Source: Mesotaenium endlicherianum
Taxonomy: Eukaryota > Streptophyta > Zygnematophyceae > Zygnematales > Mesotaeniaceae
Length of the DNA: 64,000 bases
Reading direction: 5' to 3'
Assembly: GCA_009602735.1 (NCBI GenBank)
Contig: WELA01007304.1
Span: forward strand, 68,987-132,986
This document shows positions 45,701 to 60,154 of the stretch, in pieces. The translations under genes and the position numbers were made by a program. Within the stretch, counting starts at the first letter, position 1, and the number at the start of each line of letters is the position of its first letter. The notes beneath the pieces are model-generated. The model was given only the letters and a program-made list of their open reading frames with translations. It made no database searches and was not told the origin of the DNA.

Positions 45701-48700
45701 ACGGAAGTTCCACAACTTCAGGCTGCCGGCAGCACAACTACGCCAGACACGCGCGCGGACGGCAGTTCCACAACTTTGGGCTGCCGGCTGCGCAAGTATG
45801 CCCGACGCCTCAGCGGACGGCAGTTGCACGACTTTGGGCTGCCGGCTCGGCAACTACGCCCGACACGTGCACGAACGGCAGTTCCACAATTCCGGCTCCC
45901 GTCTGTGCTACAACGCCCAACCAGCACGCCGATGGCAATTCCACAACTTCGGGCTGCGGGCTGCGCAACTACGTCCAAGGCGCGCGCCGATGGCAATTCC
46001 ATGACTTGGGGCTGTGGGCTGCGCCACTTCACCTGAGGAGCGCGCGGATGGCAGTTCCACGAGTTCAGGCTGCCGGCTGTACAACTACGCCCAATGGGCG
46101 CGTGGACAGCAGTTGCACAACTTTGGGCTGCCGGTTGCGCAACTTCACCTGACGCGCGCGAGGACGGCATTTCCAGGACATGGGGCTGTGGGCTGCACGA
46201 CTACACCCGTCGCGCGTGTGGATGGCAGTACCAGGACTTTGGGCTGCCGGCTGGGAAATCACGCCCAACGCGTGTGCCGACGGCAATACCACAACTTTGG
46301 GCTGCCAGCAGCGCAACTACGCCCGATGAGCGCGCAAACGGCAGTTCCACAACTTCCGGCTGTCGGCTGAGCAACTACACCCGACGCGCGCGCAGCAGCA
46401 GTTCCCATCTTTGGGCTGCCAGCTGTGTAAAAACTTCAGGCTGTGGGCTGGACAACTACGCCCAACGCGCGCGTTGATGGCAGTTCCACGACTTTGGGCT
46501 GCCAGCTGCGCAACTACGCCCGCGCGCATGCCGACGGCAGTTCCACGACTTTGGGCTGTGGGCTGCGCAACTACACCTGACGCGCGCGCCGACGGCAGTT
46601 CCTGGACTTGGGGCTGTGGGCTGGGCAACTACGCCGGACGCGCACGCCGACGGCAATTACACAATTTTGGGCTGTGGGCTGTGCAACTACACCTGACGCG
46701 CGCGCTGATGGCAGGTCCACGACCCCGGGCTGCTGGCTGCACAACTACGCCCGACGTGCGCGGAGACGCCAATTCCACGACTTCAGGCTGCCAGCTGCGC
46801 AACTTCATCCAACGTGCCCGCGGACGGCAGTTCCTTGACTTCGGGCTGCCGGCTGGGAAATCACGCCCAACGCGCGTGCCGACGGCAATTCCACAACTTC
46901 GGGCTGCCAGCTGCGCAACTACGCCCGACGAGCGTGCAAACGGCAGTTCCAGGACTTCAGGCTGTGGACTTGGCATCTACGCCCAATGCGCGCGCAGACG
47001 GCAATTCCACGACTTCCGGCTGTCGGCTGCGCAACTCCACCCGACGCGCGCGCCGCAGCAGTTCCCATCTTTAAGCTGCCAGCTGTGCAACAACTTCAGG
47101 CTGTGGGCTGCACAACTACGCCCAACTTGCGCGTTGATAGCAGTTCCAAGACTTTGGGCTGCCAGCTGCACAACTATGCCCGCGCGCATGCCATCGGCAG
47201 TTCCACGACTTCAGGCTGTGGGCTGCGCAACTACACCTGACGCGCGCGCTGACGGCAGTTCCACGACCTCGGGCTGCTGGCTGCACAACTACGCCCGACA
47301 TGCGCGGAGACGCCAATTCCATCACTTCAGGCTGCCGGCTGCGCAACTTCATCCAACATGCCCGCGGACGGCAGTTCCTTGACTTCGGGCTGCCGGCTGC
47401 GCAACTACGCCTCATGCACGCGGACACGCCAAGTCCACGCTTTTGGGCTGCCGGCTGCACATTTTCACCCAACACGCACGCGGATGGCAGTTCCTTGACC
47501 TTGGGCTGCCGGTCGCGCAACTACGCCCGACGCACGCGGACACGCCAATTCCACCACTTCGGGCATCTGGCTGCGCAACTTCACCCGACGCGCAATTGGA
47601 CGGCAGTTCCTTGACTTCAGGCTGCGAGCTGCACAAATACGCCCAACGTGCGCGCCGAAGGCAATTCCACGACTTCGGGCTGAGAGCTCCGCCCACGATT
47701 TCAGGCTGCGGGCTGCACAACCACACCCAACGCACGCGCAGACGACAATTCCCCGACTTTGGGCTGCCGGCTGCACAACTATGCCTGACGCGCGTGCCGA
47801 CGGCAGGTCCACAACTTCGGGCTCCCAGATGCGCAACTACGCCCGACAAGCGCGCAAACGGCAGTTCCAGGGCTTTGGGCTATGGGCTGGGCAACGCACA
47901 ACGCGCACAACGCGCGCGCAGACGGCAATTCCACAACTTCAGGTTGTGTGGGCTGCACAACTACACCCGACGTGCGCGTCAACAGCAGTTCCACCACTAG
48001 GGCTGCCGGCTGGGCAACTTTGCCCGACGTGCGCGGGGACGGCAAATCCACGACTTCATGTTTGGGGCTGCGCAACTACACCCGATGTGCTCGTCAACAG
48101 CAGTTTCACGACTTCGGGCTGCCGGCTGCACAAATACGCCCGACGAGCGCCCAAACGGCAGGTCCAGGACATGGAACTTTGGGCTGCGCGCGGGCCGAAG
48201 GCAATTGCACGACTTCAAGCTGCAGGCGAAACTACGCCCAATGCGCGTGCCAACGGAAATTCCACACCTTTGGGCTGCCCGCTGCGCAACTACGCTTGAC
48301 GCGCGTGCCGAAGGCGATTCCACAACTTTTGGCTGTGGGCTGCGCAACTACACCCAAAGCGCCCGCGGACGGCAGTTCCTTAACTTCAGGCTGCCGGCTG
48401 CGCAACTATGCCCGGCAAGCGCGCGGATGGCATTTCCACGACTTTGGGCTGCCGGCTGCACATTAGGCCCGACGCGCACGCCGAACGCAATTCCCCGACT
48501 TCCGGCTGTGGGCTGCGCAACTACGCCTGACAAGGGCGCGGATGGCAGTTCCACGACTTTGGGCTGCCGGCTGCCCATTTCGCCTGACGCGCGCGCCGAA
48601 GGCAGTTCCACAACATTGGTCTGTAGGCTACGCAACTACACCTGACGCGCGCGCCGGCGGCAGTTCCCAATTCGGGCTGCCGACTGCACAACTACGCGCG

Positions 48701-51700
48701 ACGCTAGCGTAGATGGCAGTTCCACGACTTTGGGCTGCCGGCTGCCCATTTCGCCCGACGCGCGCGCCGAAGGCAGTTCCACAACATTGGTCTGTAGGCT
48801 ACGCAACTACACCTGACGCGCGCGCCGGCAGCAGTTCCCAATTCGGGCTGCCGACTGCACAACTACGCGCGACACTAGCGTAGATGGCAATTCCACGACT
48901 TTGGGCTGCCTGCTGCACAGCTATGCCCGACGAGTGTTTCGACGGCAGTTCCGCGACTTTGGGCTGCCGGCTGCTCAACTACGCCCGACCACACAGAGAC
49001 GCCAATTCCACAACTCGGGCTGCCGGCTGCACAACTTCACCCAATGCGCGCGCGGCCGGCAGTTCTTCGACTTTGGGCTGCCGGCTGCGCAAGTTCGCTC
49101 GACAAGCACGCGGACGGCAGCCGGCTGCACATTACACCCAACGGGCGCGCCAAAGGCGATTCCACGACTTCAGGCTGTGGGCCAGCAGCAACACCCGACG
49201 AGTGCGCAGACGGCAATTTCACGACTTTGGGCTGCCGGCTGCATAACTATGCCCCATGCGAGCAGAGACGCCAATTCCACAACTTCGAGCTGCCAGCTGC
49301 TGAACTTCACCCAAAGTGCGCTCGGACGGTAGTTCCTTAAGTTCGGGCTGCTGGCTGCTCAAATACGCCCGACAAGCGCGCGGACAGCAGGTCCACAACT
49401 TCGGGCTGTCGGCTGCACATTACGCCCAACGCGCGCGCCGAAGGCAATTCCACGACTACGGGTTGTGGGCTGCGCAACTACACCAAACGTGCGCGCCAAA
49501 AGCGATTCCACGACTTCGGGTTATTGGCTGCGCAATTACGCCCGACGCGCGCGTCGACGGCAGTTCCACGACTTTCGGCTGCCGGCTGCAGAACTACGCC
49601 CGACGTGCGCCCTGACAACAATTCCACGACTTCGAGCTGTGGGCTGCGCAACTACACCCGCTGCGCTCGCCGACGGCAGTTCCTTGACTTTGGGCTGCCA
49701 GCTGGGCAACTACCCCCAACATGTGCGGGGACGGAAGTTCCACGACTTTGGGCTGCCGGCTGCACATTTCGCCCGACGCGCGCGCCAAAGGCGATTCCAT
49801 GACTTTGGGCTGTGGGCTGCGCAACTACACCCGACGCACGCGCCGACAACAGTTCCACAACTTTGGGCTGCCGGCTGCAAATTACGCCCCACACGAGCGT
49901 AGACGGCAATTCCACAACTTCGGGCTGCCTGCTACACAACTACGCCTGACAAGCGCGCGGACGGCAGTTCCACGACTTCGGGCTGCCGGCTGCGCACTTA
50001 CGCTCGACTTGCGCGCGTACGGCACTTCCACGAATTTGGGTTGTTGGCTGCACAACTACGCCCGACGCGCGCGGAGACGGCAATTCCACATCTTTGGGCT
50101 GCCGGCTGCGCAACTTCACCCGAGACGCGCGCGGACGGCAGTTCCAGGACTTCGGGCTGCCGGCTGCACAACTACGCCGCGCACGGAGACGTCAATTTCC
50201 ACGACTTTTGGCTGTGGGCTGAGCAACTACACCCGACACGCTCGCCAACAGCAGTTCCACGACTTCGGGCTGCCGGCCGCACAACTACGCCGCGCACGGA
50301 GACGTCAATTTCCACAACTTTGGGCTGCTAGCTTTGCAACTTTTCCCGGCGCGCGTGCGGACGGCAGTTCCTTGACTTCGGGCTGCCGGCTGCGCAAATA
50401 TGCCCGACAAGCGCGCGGACGGCAATTTCACAAACTTCGGGCTGCAGGCTGCACAACTACGCCCAACGCAAGCGGAGACGCCAATTCCACGACTTCGGGC
50501 TGCCGGCTGCGCAACTACGCCCGACGCGTGCGCCGACGGCAGTTCCTTGACTTCGGGCTGCTGGCTGGGCAATTACGCTCCCCAAGCGCGCGGACGGCAG
50601 TTCCACAACTTCGGGTTGCCTGCTGCACATTACGCCCAACGCGCACGCCAAAGGCCATTCCACGACTTTGGGCTGTAGGCTACGCAACTACACCCACAGT
50701 GCGCGCCGGCGGCAGTTCCACGACTTTGGGCTGCTGGCTGCACAACTACGCCCAACACGAGCGTAGACGGCAATTCCACAACTTTGGGCAGCCGGATGCA
50801 CAATCACACCAGACGCGCACGCCAACGGCAATTCCACGACTTTGGGCTGCTGGCTGCGCAACTACGCCCGACGCGCGCGCCGACGCCAATTGCACGACTT
50901 TGGGCTGCCGGCTGTGCAACTTCACGTGACGCGCGCGCGGACGACAGTTCCTTGACTTTGAGCTGCCGGCTGCGCAACTACGTCCAACAAGCGCGCGGAC
51001 GGCAGTTCCACAACTTTGGGCAACTACACCCGACGTGCGCGTTGACAGCAATTCCACGACTTAACGCCCGACGCGCGCGAGGACGGCAGTTCCGACTTCG
51101 GGCTGCAAGCTGCACATTACGCCCGATGGGCGCGCCGAAGGCGATTCCACAACTTCCGGCTGTGCGCTGGCGGAAACACCCGACGAGTGCACAGACGGAA
51201 ATTTTACGACTTCAGGCTGCCGGCTGCACAAGCACGCCCAACCCGTGCGGAGACGACAATTCCACGACTACGGGCTGCCGGCTGCTGAACTTCACCCGAC
51301 GAGCGAGCGGACTGCACTTTGTTGATTTCGGGATGTCGGCTGCGCAACTACGCCCGACAAGCGCGTGGACAGCAGTTCCACGACTTCAAGTCGCCGGCTG
51401 GGCAACTACGCCCGACGCGCGCGCGGACGGCACTTCCAGGACTTTGGGCTGCAAGCTACACATTACGCCTGATGGGCGCGCCGAAGGCGATTCCATGACT
51501 TCCGGCTGTGCGCCGTCAGAAACACCCAACGAGTGCACAGACAGCAATTTTACGACTTTGGGCTGCTGGCTGCACAAGTACGCCCAACCCGTGCAGAGAC
51601 GACAATTCCACGACTACGGGCTGCCGGCTGCTGAACTTCACCCGACGAGCGCTCGGACGGCACTTCGTTGACTTCAGGATGCCGGCTGCGCAACTAAGCC

Positions 51701-54700
51701 CGACAAGCGCGTGGTCAGCAGTTCCACGACTTCAAGTCGCCGGCTGGGCAACTAAGCCCGACGCGCGCGCGGACGGCACTTCAAGGACTTTGGGCTGCAA
51801 GCTGCACATTACGCCCGATGGGCGCGCCGAAGGCAATCCCACGACTTCCAGCTGTGCGCCGGCAGAAGCACCCGACGAGTGCACAGACAGCAATTTTATG
51901 ACTTCGGGCTGCTGGCTGGGTAATTACGCCCCCCAAGCGCGGACGGCAATTCCACGACTTCGGGTTGCCTGCTGCACATTACGCCCGACGGGCACGCCAA
52001 AGGCAATTCCACGATGTTGAGCTGTGGGCTGCGCAACTACACGCGACGAGCACGTGGACCGCATTTCCACGACTTTGGGTTGGGGCCTGCACAACTACAC
52101 CCGACGTGCTCGTTGACGGCAGTTCCACAACTTTGGGCTGCCAGCTTCGCAACTACTCCCGACAAGCGCGCGGGCGGCAATTCCACGACTTCTGGCTGCC
52201 GGCTGCACATTATGCCCGACGAGCGCGCCAAAGACGATTCCACGACTTTGAGCTTCGGGCTGCGCAACTACACCCAACGTGCGCGCGGACGGCAGTTCCA
52301 CAACTTTGGGCTGCCGCTGCACATTATGCCTGTCGAGCACGCCAAAGGCAATTCCTCGACTTCGGGCAGTGGGCTGCGCAACTACACCCGACGCGCGCGG
52401 CGACAGCAGTTCCCTGACATCAACCTGCCAATTGCACATTACGCCCGACGAGTGCGCCAAACGAGATTCCACGGCTTCGGGCTGTGGGCTGCGCAACTAC
52501 ACCAGACGCGCACGCCGACAGCAGTTCAATGACTTCGGGCTGCGGGCTGCGCAAATATGCCCAACGCGCGCGCCAAAGGCGATTCCGCAACTTTGGGCTG
52601 TGGGCTGCGCAACTATACCCGTCGCGCGCGCGGACGGCAGTTCCACGACTTCGGGCTGCCGGACGCGCAACTACGCTTGACGCGCGTGCCGAAGGCGATT
52701 CCATGAATTTTTGCCGTAGGCTGTGCAACTACACCCGACGCGCCCGCGGACGGCAGTTCCACAACTTTGGGCTGCCGGCTGCACATATGTCAGACGCACG
52801 CGCCGTACGCAATTCCCCGGCTTTCTCCACAAATTTTGGATGTGGGCTGCGCAACTACAGCCGATGCGCGCACTGACGGCAGTTCCACAACTTGGGGCTG
52901 GTGACTGCACAATACGCCCGACGCGCACGCCTACGGCAGTTCCACGACTTTGGGCTGCTGGCTGCATTACTATGCCCAACGTGCGCTGAGACGCAAATTC
53001 CACGTTTTTTGTCTGCCAACTGCGCAACTACACCCGACGTGCGCACGAACAGTACTTTGATGACTTTGGGCTGCCGGCTGCACAACTACGCTTGACGCGC
53101 GCTCCGATGGCAATTCCACGACTTTGGGCTGCGGGCTGCACAACTACGCCCGACGCACGCACGGACGGCAGTTCCAGGACTTCAGGCTGCCAGCAGTGCA
53201 ACTACGCCCGACAAGCGCGCGAACGGCAGTTCCACAAATTCAGGTTGTGGGCTGCACCCAGCGTGCGCGTCAACAGCAGTTCCACGACTTTGGGCTGCCG
53301 GCTGCACAACTACGCTTGACGCGCGCTCCAATGGCAATTCCACGACTTTGGGCTGCGGGCTGCACAACTACGCCCGACGCACGCACGGACGGCAATTCCA
53401 GGACTTCAGGCTGCCAGCAGTGCAACTACGCCCGACAAGCGCGCGGACGGCAGTTCCACAAATTCAGGTTGTGGGCTGCACCCAGCGTGCGCGTCAACAG
53501 CAGTTCCACGACTTTAGGCTGCCGGCTGTGCAACGACACCCCACGCGCGCGCCAACGGCAGTTCCACAACTTGGGGCCGCAAACTGCACATTACGTCCGA
53601 TGGGCGCGCCGAAGGCGATTCCACGACTTCCGGCTGTGGGCCGGCAGCAACACCCGACGAGCGCACAGACGGCAATTTGACGACTTCGGGCTGCCGGCTG
53701 CACAAGTACGATCAACCCGTGCCGAGACGTCAAATCCACGACTTCGGGCTGCCGGCTGATCAACTTCACCCGACGCGCGCTCGGACGGCACTTCGTTGAC
53801 TTTGGGATGCCGGCTGCGCAACTACGCCCGACAAGCGCGCAGACAGTAGTTGCACAACATCAAGCTGCCGGCTGGGCAACTACGCCCGACGCACTCGCGG
53901 ACGGCACTTCCAGGACTTTGGGATGCCGGCTGCACAACTACGCCCGACAAGCACGCCGACGGCAATTCCACGACTTTGGGTTGTGGGTGGGCTGCACAAC
54001 TACAGCCGATGTGCACGTCGACAGCAATTTCCAAACTTTTGGCTGCAGGCTGCGCAACTACGCCCGACAAGCGCGCAGACGGCAGGTCCACAACTTCGGG
54101 CTGCTGATTGCACATTACGCCCGACGCGTGCGCCAAACGCAATTCCCCGGCTTTGGGCTGTAGGCTGCGCAACTACACCAGACACGTGCGCCAACGGCAG
54201 TTCCACGACTTTGGGCTGCCAACTGCACAACTACACCCGACGCGCACGCCTACAAGAGTTCCACGAATTAGAGCTGCCGGCTGCGCAACTCCGCCCGACA
54301 CGCACGGAGACGCCAATTCCACGTCTTTGGGCTGCCGGGTGTGCAACATCACCCAACGCGGCGGCGGATGGCAGTTCCTTGCCTTTGGGCTGCCGGCTGC
54401 GCAACTACGCCCAACAAGCGCGCGGACAGCAGTTCCACGACTTCAAGTCGCCGGCTGGGCAGCTACGCCCGACGCACGCACGGACGGCACTTCCAGGACT
54501 TTGGGCTGCCGGCTGCACAACTACGCCCGACGAGCACGCTGATGGCAATTCCACGACTTCTGGCTGCCGGCTGCACATTACGCTCGACGGGCACGCCGAA
54601 GGCGATTCCACGCCTTCGAGCTGTGGGCTGCGCAACTACACCCAAAGCGTGCACGGACGACGAGCGCGAGGATGGCAATTTCACGACTTCGGGTTGGGGC

Positions 54701-57700
54701 CTGCACAGCTACACCCAACGTGCTCTTTGTCGGCAGTTCCACAACTTTGGGCTGCCGGCTTCACAACTACGTCCAACAAGCGCGCGGGCGGCAGTTCCAC
54801 GACTTCTGGCTGCCGGCTGCACATTATGCCCGACGAGCGCGCCAAAGACAATTCCACGACTTCGAGCTGTGGGCTGCGCAACTACACCCGAAGCGTGCAC
54901 GGACGGCAGTTCCACAACTTTGGGCTGCCGCTGCACACTATGCCTGCCAAGCACGCCAAAGGCAATTCCTCGACTTCGGGCAGTGGGCTGCGCGACTACA
55001 CCCAATGCGCGCGGCAACAGCAGTTCCCTGACTTTAGGCTGCCGATTGCACATTACGCCCGACGCGTGCGCTGAACGAGATTCCCCGGCTTTGGGCTGTG
55101 GGCTGCGCAACTGCACAAGACGGGCGCGCCGACGGCAGTTCAACAACTTCGGGCTGCCGACTGCACAACTACGCCTAACGCGCACGCCTATGGCAGTTCC
55201 ACAAATTAGAGCTGCCGGCTGCGCAACTACGCCCGACGCGCACGGAGACGCCAATTCCACGACTTCGGGCTGCCGGCTGCGCACCTTCACCCGACGCGCG
55301 TGTGAACGGCAGTTCCACAACTTTGGGCTGCGCAAATACGCCCAACGCGCGCGCCAAAGGCGATTCCGCAACTTTGCGCTGTGGGCTGCGCAACTACACC
55401 CATCGCGCGCGTGGACGGCAATTCCACGACTTCGGGCTGCCGGACGCGCAACTACGCTTGACGCGCGTGCCGAAGGCAATTCCACAAATTTTGGCTGTGG
55501 GCTGCGCAACTACACCCGACGCGCTTGCTGACGACAGTTCCACGACTTCGGGCTGCCGGCTGCACATTACCTCGGACGCACGCGCCGAACGTGATTCCCC
55601 GGCTTATGGCTGTGGGCTGCGCAACTACACCCGACAAGCGCGCCGACGGCAGTTCCACAACTTCGGGCTGCCTACTGCACAAGTACGCCCGACGCACACG
55701 CCCACGGCAGTTCCACGACTTCGAGCTGCCGATTGCGCAACTACGCCCGACGCGCGCGCGGATGGCAGTTCCTTGACTTCGGGCTGCCGGCTGCGCATTT
55801 ACACCTGTCGCGCGCGCCGACGGCAATTCCACGACTTTTGGCTGCCGGCTGCAAAAGTACGCCCGACGTGAGCAGAGACGTCAATTGCACAACTTTGGGC
55901 TGCCGGTTTGCATTTACACCTGACGTGCACGCGGACGGCAGTTCCATGACTATAAGCCGCCGGCTGCTCACTACGCCCAACTGCACACAGACGGCAATTC
56001 AACAACTTTGGGCTGCCCGCTGCACAACTATGCCCGACGCAAGCGGAGACGCCAATTCCACGACTTTGGGCTGCCGGTTGCGCAACTTCACCCGACGCGC
56101 GCGCCGATGGCAGTTCCTTGACTTTGGGCTGCTTGCTGCTCAACTACGCTTGACAAGCACGCGGAGGGCAGTTCCTCAACTTTGGGCTGCTGGCTGCCCG
56201 ATGCTCGCTCCAAAGGCAATTGCACGACTTCGAGCTGTAGGCTACGCAACTACACCCGACGTGTGCGCCGGCCGCAGTTCCACAGCTTCGGGCTGCCGGC
56301 TGCACATTACGTTCGACGCGCGCGCCGAAGGCGATTCCACGACTTTGGGCTGTAGGCTACGCAACTACACTGGACGTGCGCGCCAGCGGCAGTTCCACGA
56401 CTTGGGCTGCCGGCGGCACAAATACGCCCGATGCGCGTTCCGACGGCAGTTCCACAACTTCGGGCTGCCGGCTGCGCAACTATGCCTGACGGGAGCCGAG
56501 ATGCCAATTCCACGACTTTGGGCTGCCCGCTGTGCAACTTCACCCAACGCAAGCAAAGACGCCAATTTCACTACTACAGGCTGCCGGCTGTGCTACTTTA
56601 CCCAACGCGCGCTTGGACGGCAGTTCCTGAACGTCTGGCTGCCGGCAGCGCAACCACGCCTGACGCGCTTGCTGATGGCAACTACACCCAACGTGCGCGC
56701 CGACGGTAGTTCCACAACTTCGGGCTGCCGGATGCGCACCTATGCCCGACGCGCTTGCAGACGGCAGTTTCACGTCTTTGGGCTGCCGGATGCGCAACTA
56801 TACCTGAAGCGAGCGGAGACGCCAATTCCACGACTTTGGGCTGCCGGCTGCGCAACTTTACCGGACGCACGCTCGGACGGCAATTCCTTGATTTTGGGCT
56901 ACCGGCTGCACATTCCGCCTGTCGCAACTTCGGGCTGTGGGCTGCGCAACTACACGCAATATGCGTGCGGACGGCAGTTCAACAAGTTTGGGCTGCCAGC
57001 TGCACAACTACGCCCAACGCGCGTGCTGACGGCAATTCCACAACCTCCAGCTGCGGGCTGCGCAACTACGCCACATGCGCTTGCTAACGGCAGTTCCATG
57101 ACTTTGGGCTGCCTGTTGTGCAACTACACCCGACGAGAGCGGAGACACCAATTGCACGACTTTGCACTGCCGGCTGTGCAACTTCACCCGACATGCGCTC
57201 CGATGGCAGTTTCTTGACTTCGGGCTGCTGGCTGGGCAACTACGCCCGACAAGCGCGCGGACGGCAGTTCCACGACTTCGGGCTGCCGATTGCACATTAC
57301 GCCCGACGCGTGCGCCGAATGCGATTCCCCCGCTTTGGGCTGTGGGCTGCGCAACTACACCCAACGCACGCGGACACGCCAATTCCACAACTTCAGGCTG
57401 CCGGCTGTGCAACTTTACCCGAGGCGCGCTCGGACAGCAGTTCCTTGACTTCTGGCTGCTGGCTGCGCAACTACGCCCGACGCGCTTGCTTACGCCAGTT
57501 CCACGACTTCGGGCTGCCGGATGCGCAACTACACCCGACACAAGCGGAGACGCCAAATCCACGACTTTGGGCTGCTGGCTGCGCAACTTTACCCGACCCA
57601 CGCTCGGACGGCAGTTCCTTGACTTCGGGTCGTCGGCTGCACATCACGCCCGACGCGCGCGCCGAAGGCGAGTCCACAACTTTGGTTTGTGGGCTGCGCA

Positions 57701-60154
57701 ACTTCAGCCGACGAGCGCGCAAACGGCAATTTCACGACTTCAGGCTTCTCGCTGCGCATCAGCGCCCAAGAGCGCGCCGACAACAGTTCCTTGACTTTGG
57801 GCTGCTGGCTCGGCAATTACACCTCACAAGCGCGCGGACGGCAGTTCCACGACTTCGGGCTGTTGGCTGCACATTACGCCCGACGCGCGCGCCGAAGGCC
57901 ATTCCACGACTTTGGGCCATAGGTTACGCAACTACACCCGACGCGCACGCCGGCGGCAGTTCCACGACTTTGGGCTGCCGGCTGCACAACGACGCCCGAC
58001 ACGAGCGTAGACAGCAATTCCACGACTTCTGGCTGCCTGCTGCACAACTATGTCCGATGCACGTTCCGACGGCAGTTCCACAACTTCGGGCTGCCCGCTG
58101 TGCAACTACTCCTGACGCGCACGGAGTTGCCAATTCCACGACTACGGGCTGAGGACTGCGCAACTTCACCCGACGAGCGCGCGAAAGGCAATTTCACGAC
58201 TTGTGGCTGCTGCCTGCGCAACAGCGCCTGACGCGCGCGCCGGCGGCAATACCACGACCTCGGGCTGCGGGCTGCGCAACTACGCCCGACGCGCGCGGAG
58301 ACGGCAGTTCCTTGACTTTGGGCTGCTGGCTGGGCAACTACGCCCGAAAAGCGCGTGGACCACAGTTCCACGACTTCGGGCTGCCGGATGCACAGTACGC
58401 CCGACGCCCATGCCAAGCGCGACTCACCAACTTTGGGCTGTGGGCTGCGCAACTACGCCCGACAAGCGCGCGGACGGCAGTTCCAAGCCTTTGGGCTGCC
58501 GATTGCACATTACCACCAACGCTTGCGCGGAACGCGATTACCTGGATTTGGGCTGTGGGCTGCGCAACTACACCCAATGCACGCAAACACATCAATTCCA
58601 CAACTCCGGGGTGCCGGCTGCGCAAGTTCACCCGACGCGCTCGCGGACGGCAATTCCTCAACTTTTGGCTACCGGCTAAGCAATTACGCCCCAGAAGCGC
58701 GCGGACTGCAGTTCCACAACTTTAGGGTGCCGGCTGCACATTACGCCTGACGCGCGCGCCAAAGTTAATTCCACAACAACGGGCTGTGGGGCTGCGCAAA
58801 CACACCCGACGTGCGCGCGGACAGGAGTTTCACGACTTCAAGCTGCCGGCTGGGCAATTACGCCCGACGAGGACGCAGACGGCAATTCCACAAGTTCGGG
58901 TTGGGGGCTGCAAAACTACACCCGACGTTTTTGTGGACCGCAGTTCCACAACTTCGCGCTGCCCGCTGCACAACTATGGCCGACGCGAGCGGAGACGCCA
59001 ATTCCGCACGACTTTGGGCTGCCGGCTGCACAACTTCACCCGACGCGCTCGCCCACGGCAGTTCCTCAACTTTGGGCTGCCGACAGCGCAACTACGCCCG
59101 ACGGCGCTTACTGACGGCAGTTCCTTGACTTCGGGCTGTCGGCTGCTCAACTACGCCCAACGCGCACGCCGACGGCAGTTCCACGACTTTGGGCTGCTGG
59201 CTGCACAACTACGCCCAACGCGCACGCCGACGGCAGTTCCACGACTTTGGGCTGCTGGCTGCACAACTACGCCCAACGTGCGCTGAAACGCAATTTCCAC
59301 GACTTTTGTCTGCCAACTGCGCAACTACACCCAATGTGTGCGCGGATAATACTTTGATGACTTTGGGCTGCCGGCTGCACGACTACGCCCGACAAGCGCG
59401 CAGACGACATTTCCAAGACTTCGAGTTGTGGGTTGCACAACTACACCCGACGTGCAAGTCGACAGCAGTTTCGCGACTTCAAGCTGCCGGCTGGGCAACA
59501 ACAGCCGACGAGCGCGCAGACGGCAATTCCACGAGTTCGGGCTGCCGGCTGCGCAACTTCACCCGACGTGTGCGTGGACCGCAGTTCCACAACTTTGGGC
59601 TGCCCGCTGCACAACTACGCCCAACGCGAGCGGAGACGCCAATTCCACACGACTTGGGGCTGCCGGCTGCAAAACTTCACCCGACACGTGCGCGGATGGC
59701 AGTTCCACGACTTCAGGGTGCCGGCTGCACATTACGCCCGACGCGCGCGCCAAAGGCAATTCCACGACAATTTCACGACTTCGGGCTGCCTGCTGCACAA
59801 CTACACCCAACGCATGCGTCTACGGAAGTTCCACGTGTTCGGGCTGCCGGCTCCACAACTACGCCCGACAGGCTCGCGGACGGCAGTTCCACGAGTTCGG
59901 GTTGGGGGCTGCACAACTACACCCGACGTGTTCGTGGATCGCAGTTCCACAACTTTGGGCTGCCCGCTGCACAACTACGCCCGACGCGAGCGGAGATGCC
60001 AATTGCACACAACTTCGGGCTCCCGGCTGCACAACTTCACCCGACGCGCGCGCGGACGGCAGTTCCTCGACTTCGGGCTGCCGGCTGCTCAACTACGCCC
60101 AACGCGCACGCAGACGGCAATTCCATGACTTCGGGCTGCTGGCTGCGCAACTAC
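42737..60154 (+). repeat. GC-rich ~58-bp satellite array, forward orientation
   Basis: About 300 head-to-tail monomers of 57-60 bp. The core is GGCAGTTCCACGACTT followed by (T/C)GGGCT and GCCGGCTGCGCAACTACGCC, ending CGACGCGCGCG. Several monomer classes recur: one with GGAGACGCCAATTCC and CAACTTCACC, one with GCAGTTCCTTGACTT, one with GCACATTACGCC, one with GCGATTCC and GCTGTGGGCTGCG, and one with GTAGACGGCAATTCC. From about 46 kb onward they follow each other in a loose repeating order, giving a higher-order period near 346 bp (six monomers) that is clearest at 51.1-51.8 kb. No gene is present; open frames of up to about 490 codons occur in all three forward frames because the monomer lacks stops. 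Confidence 0.93.
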
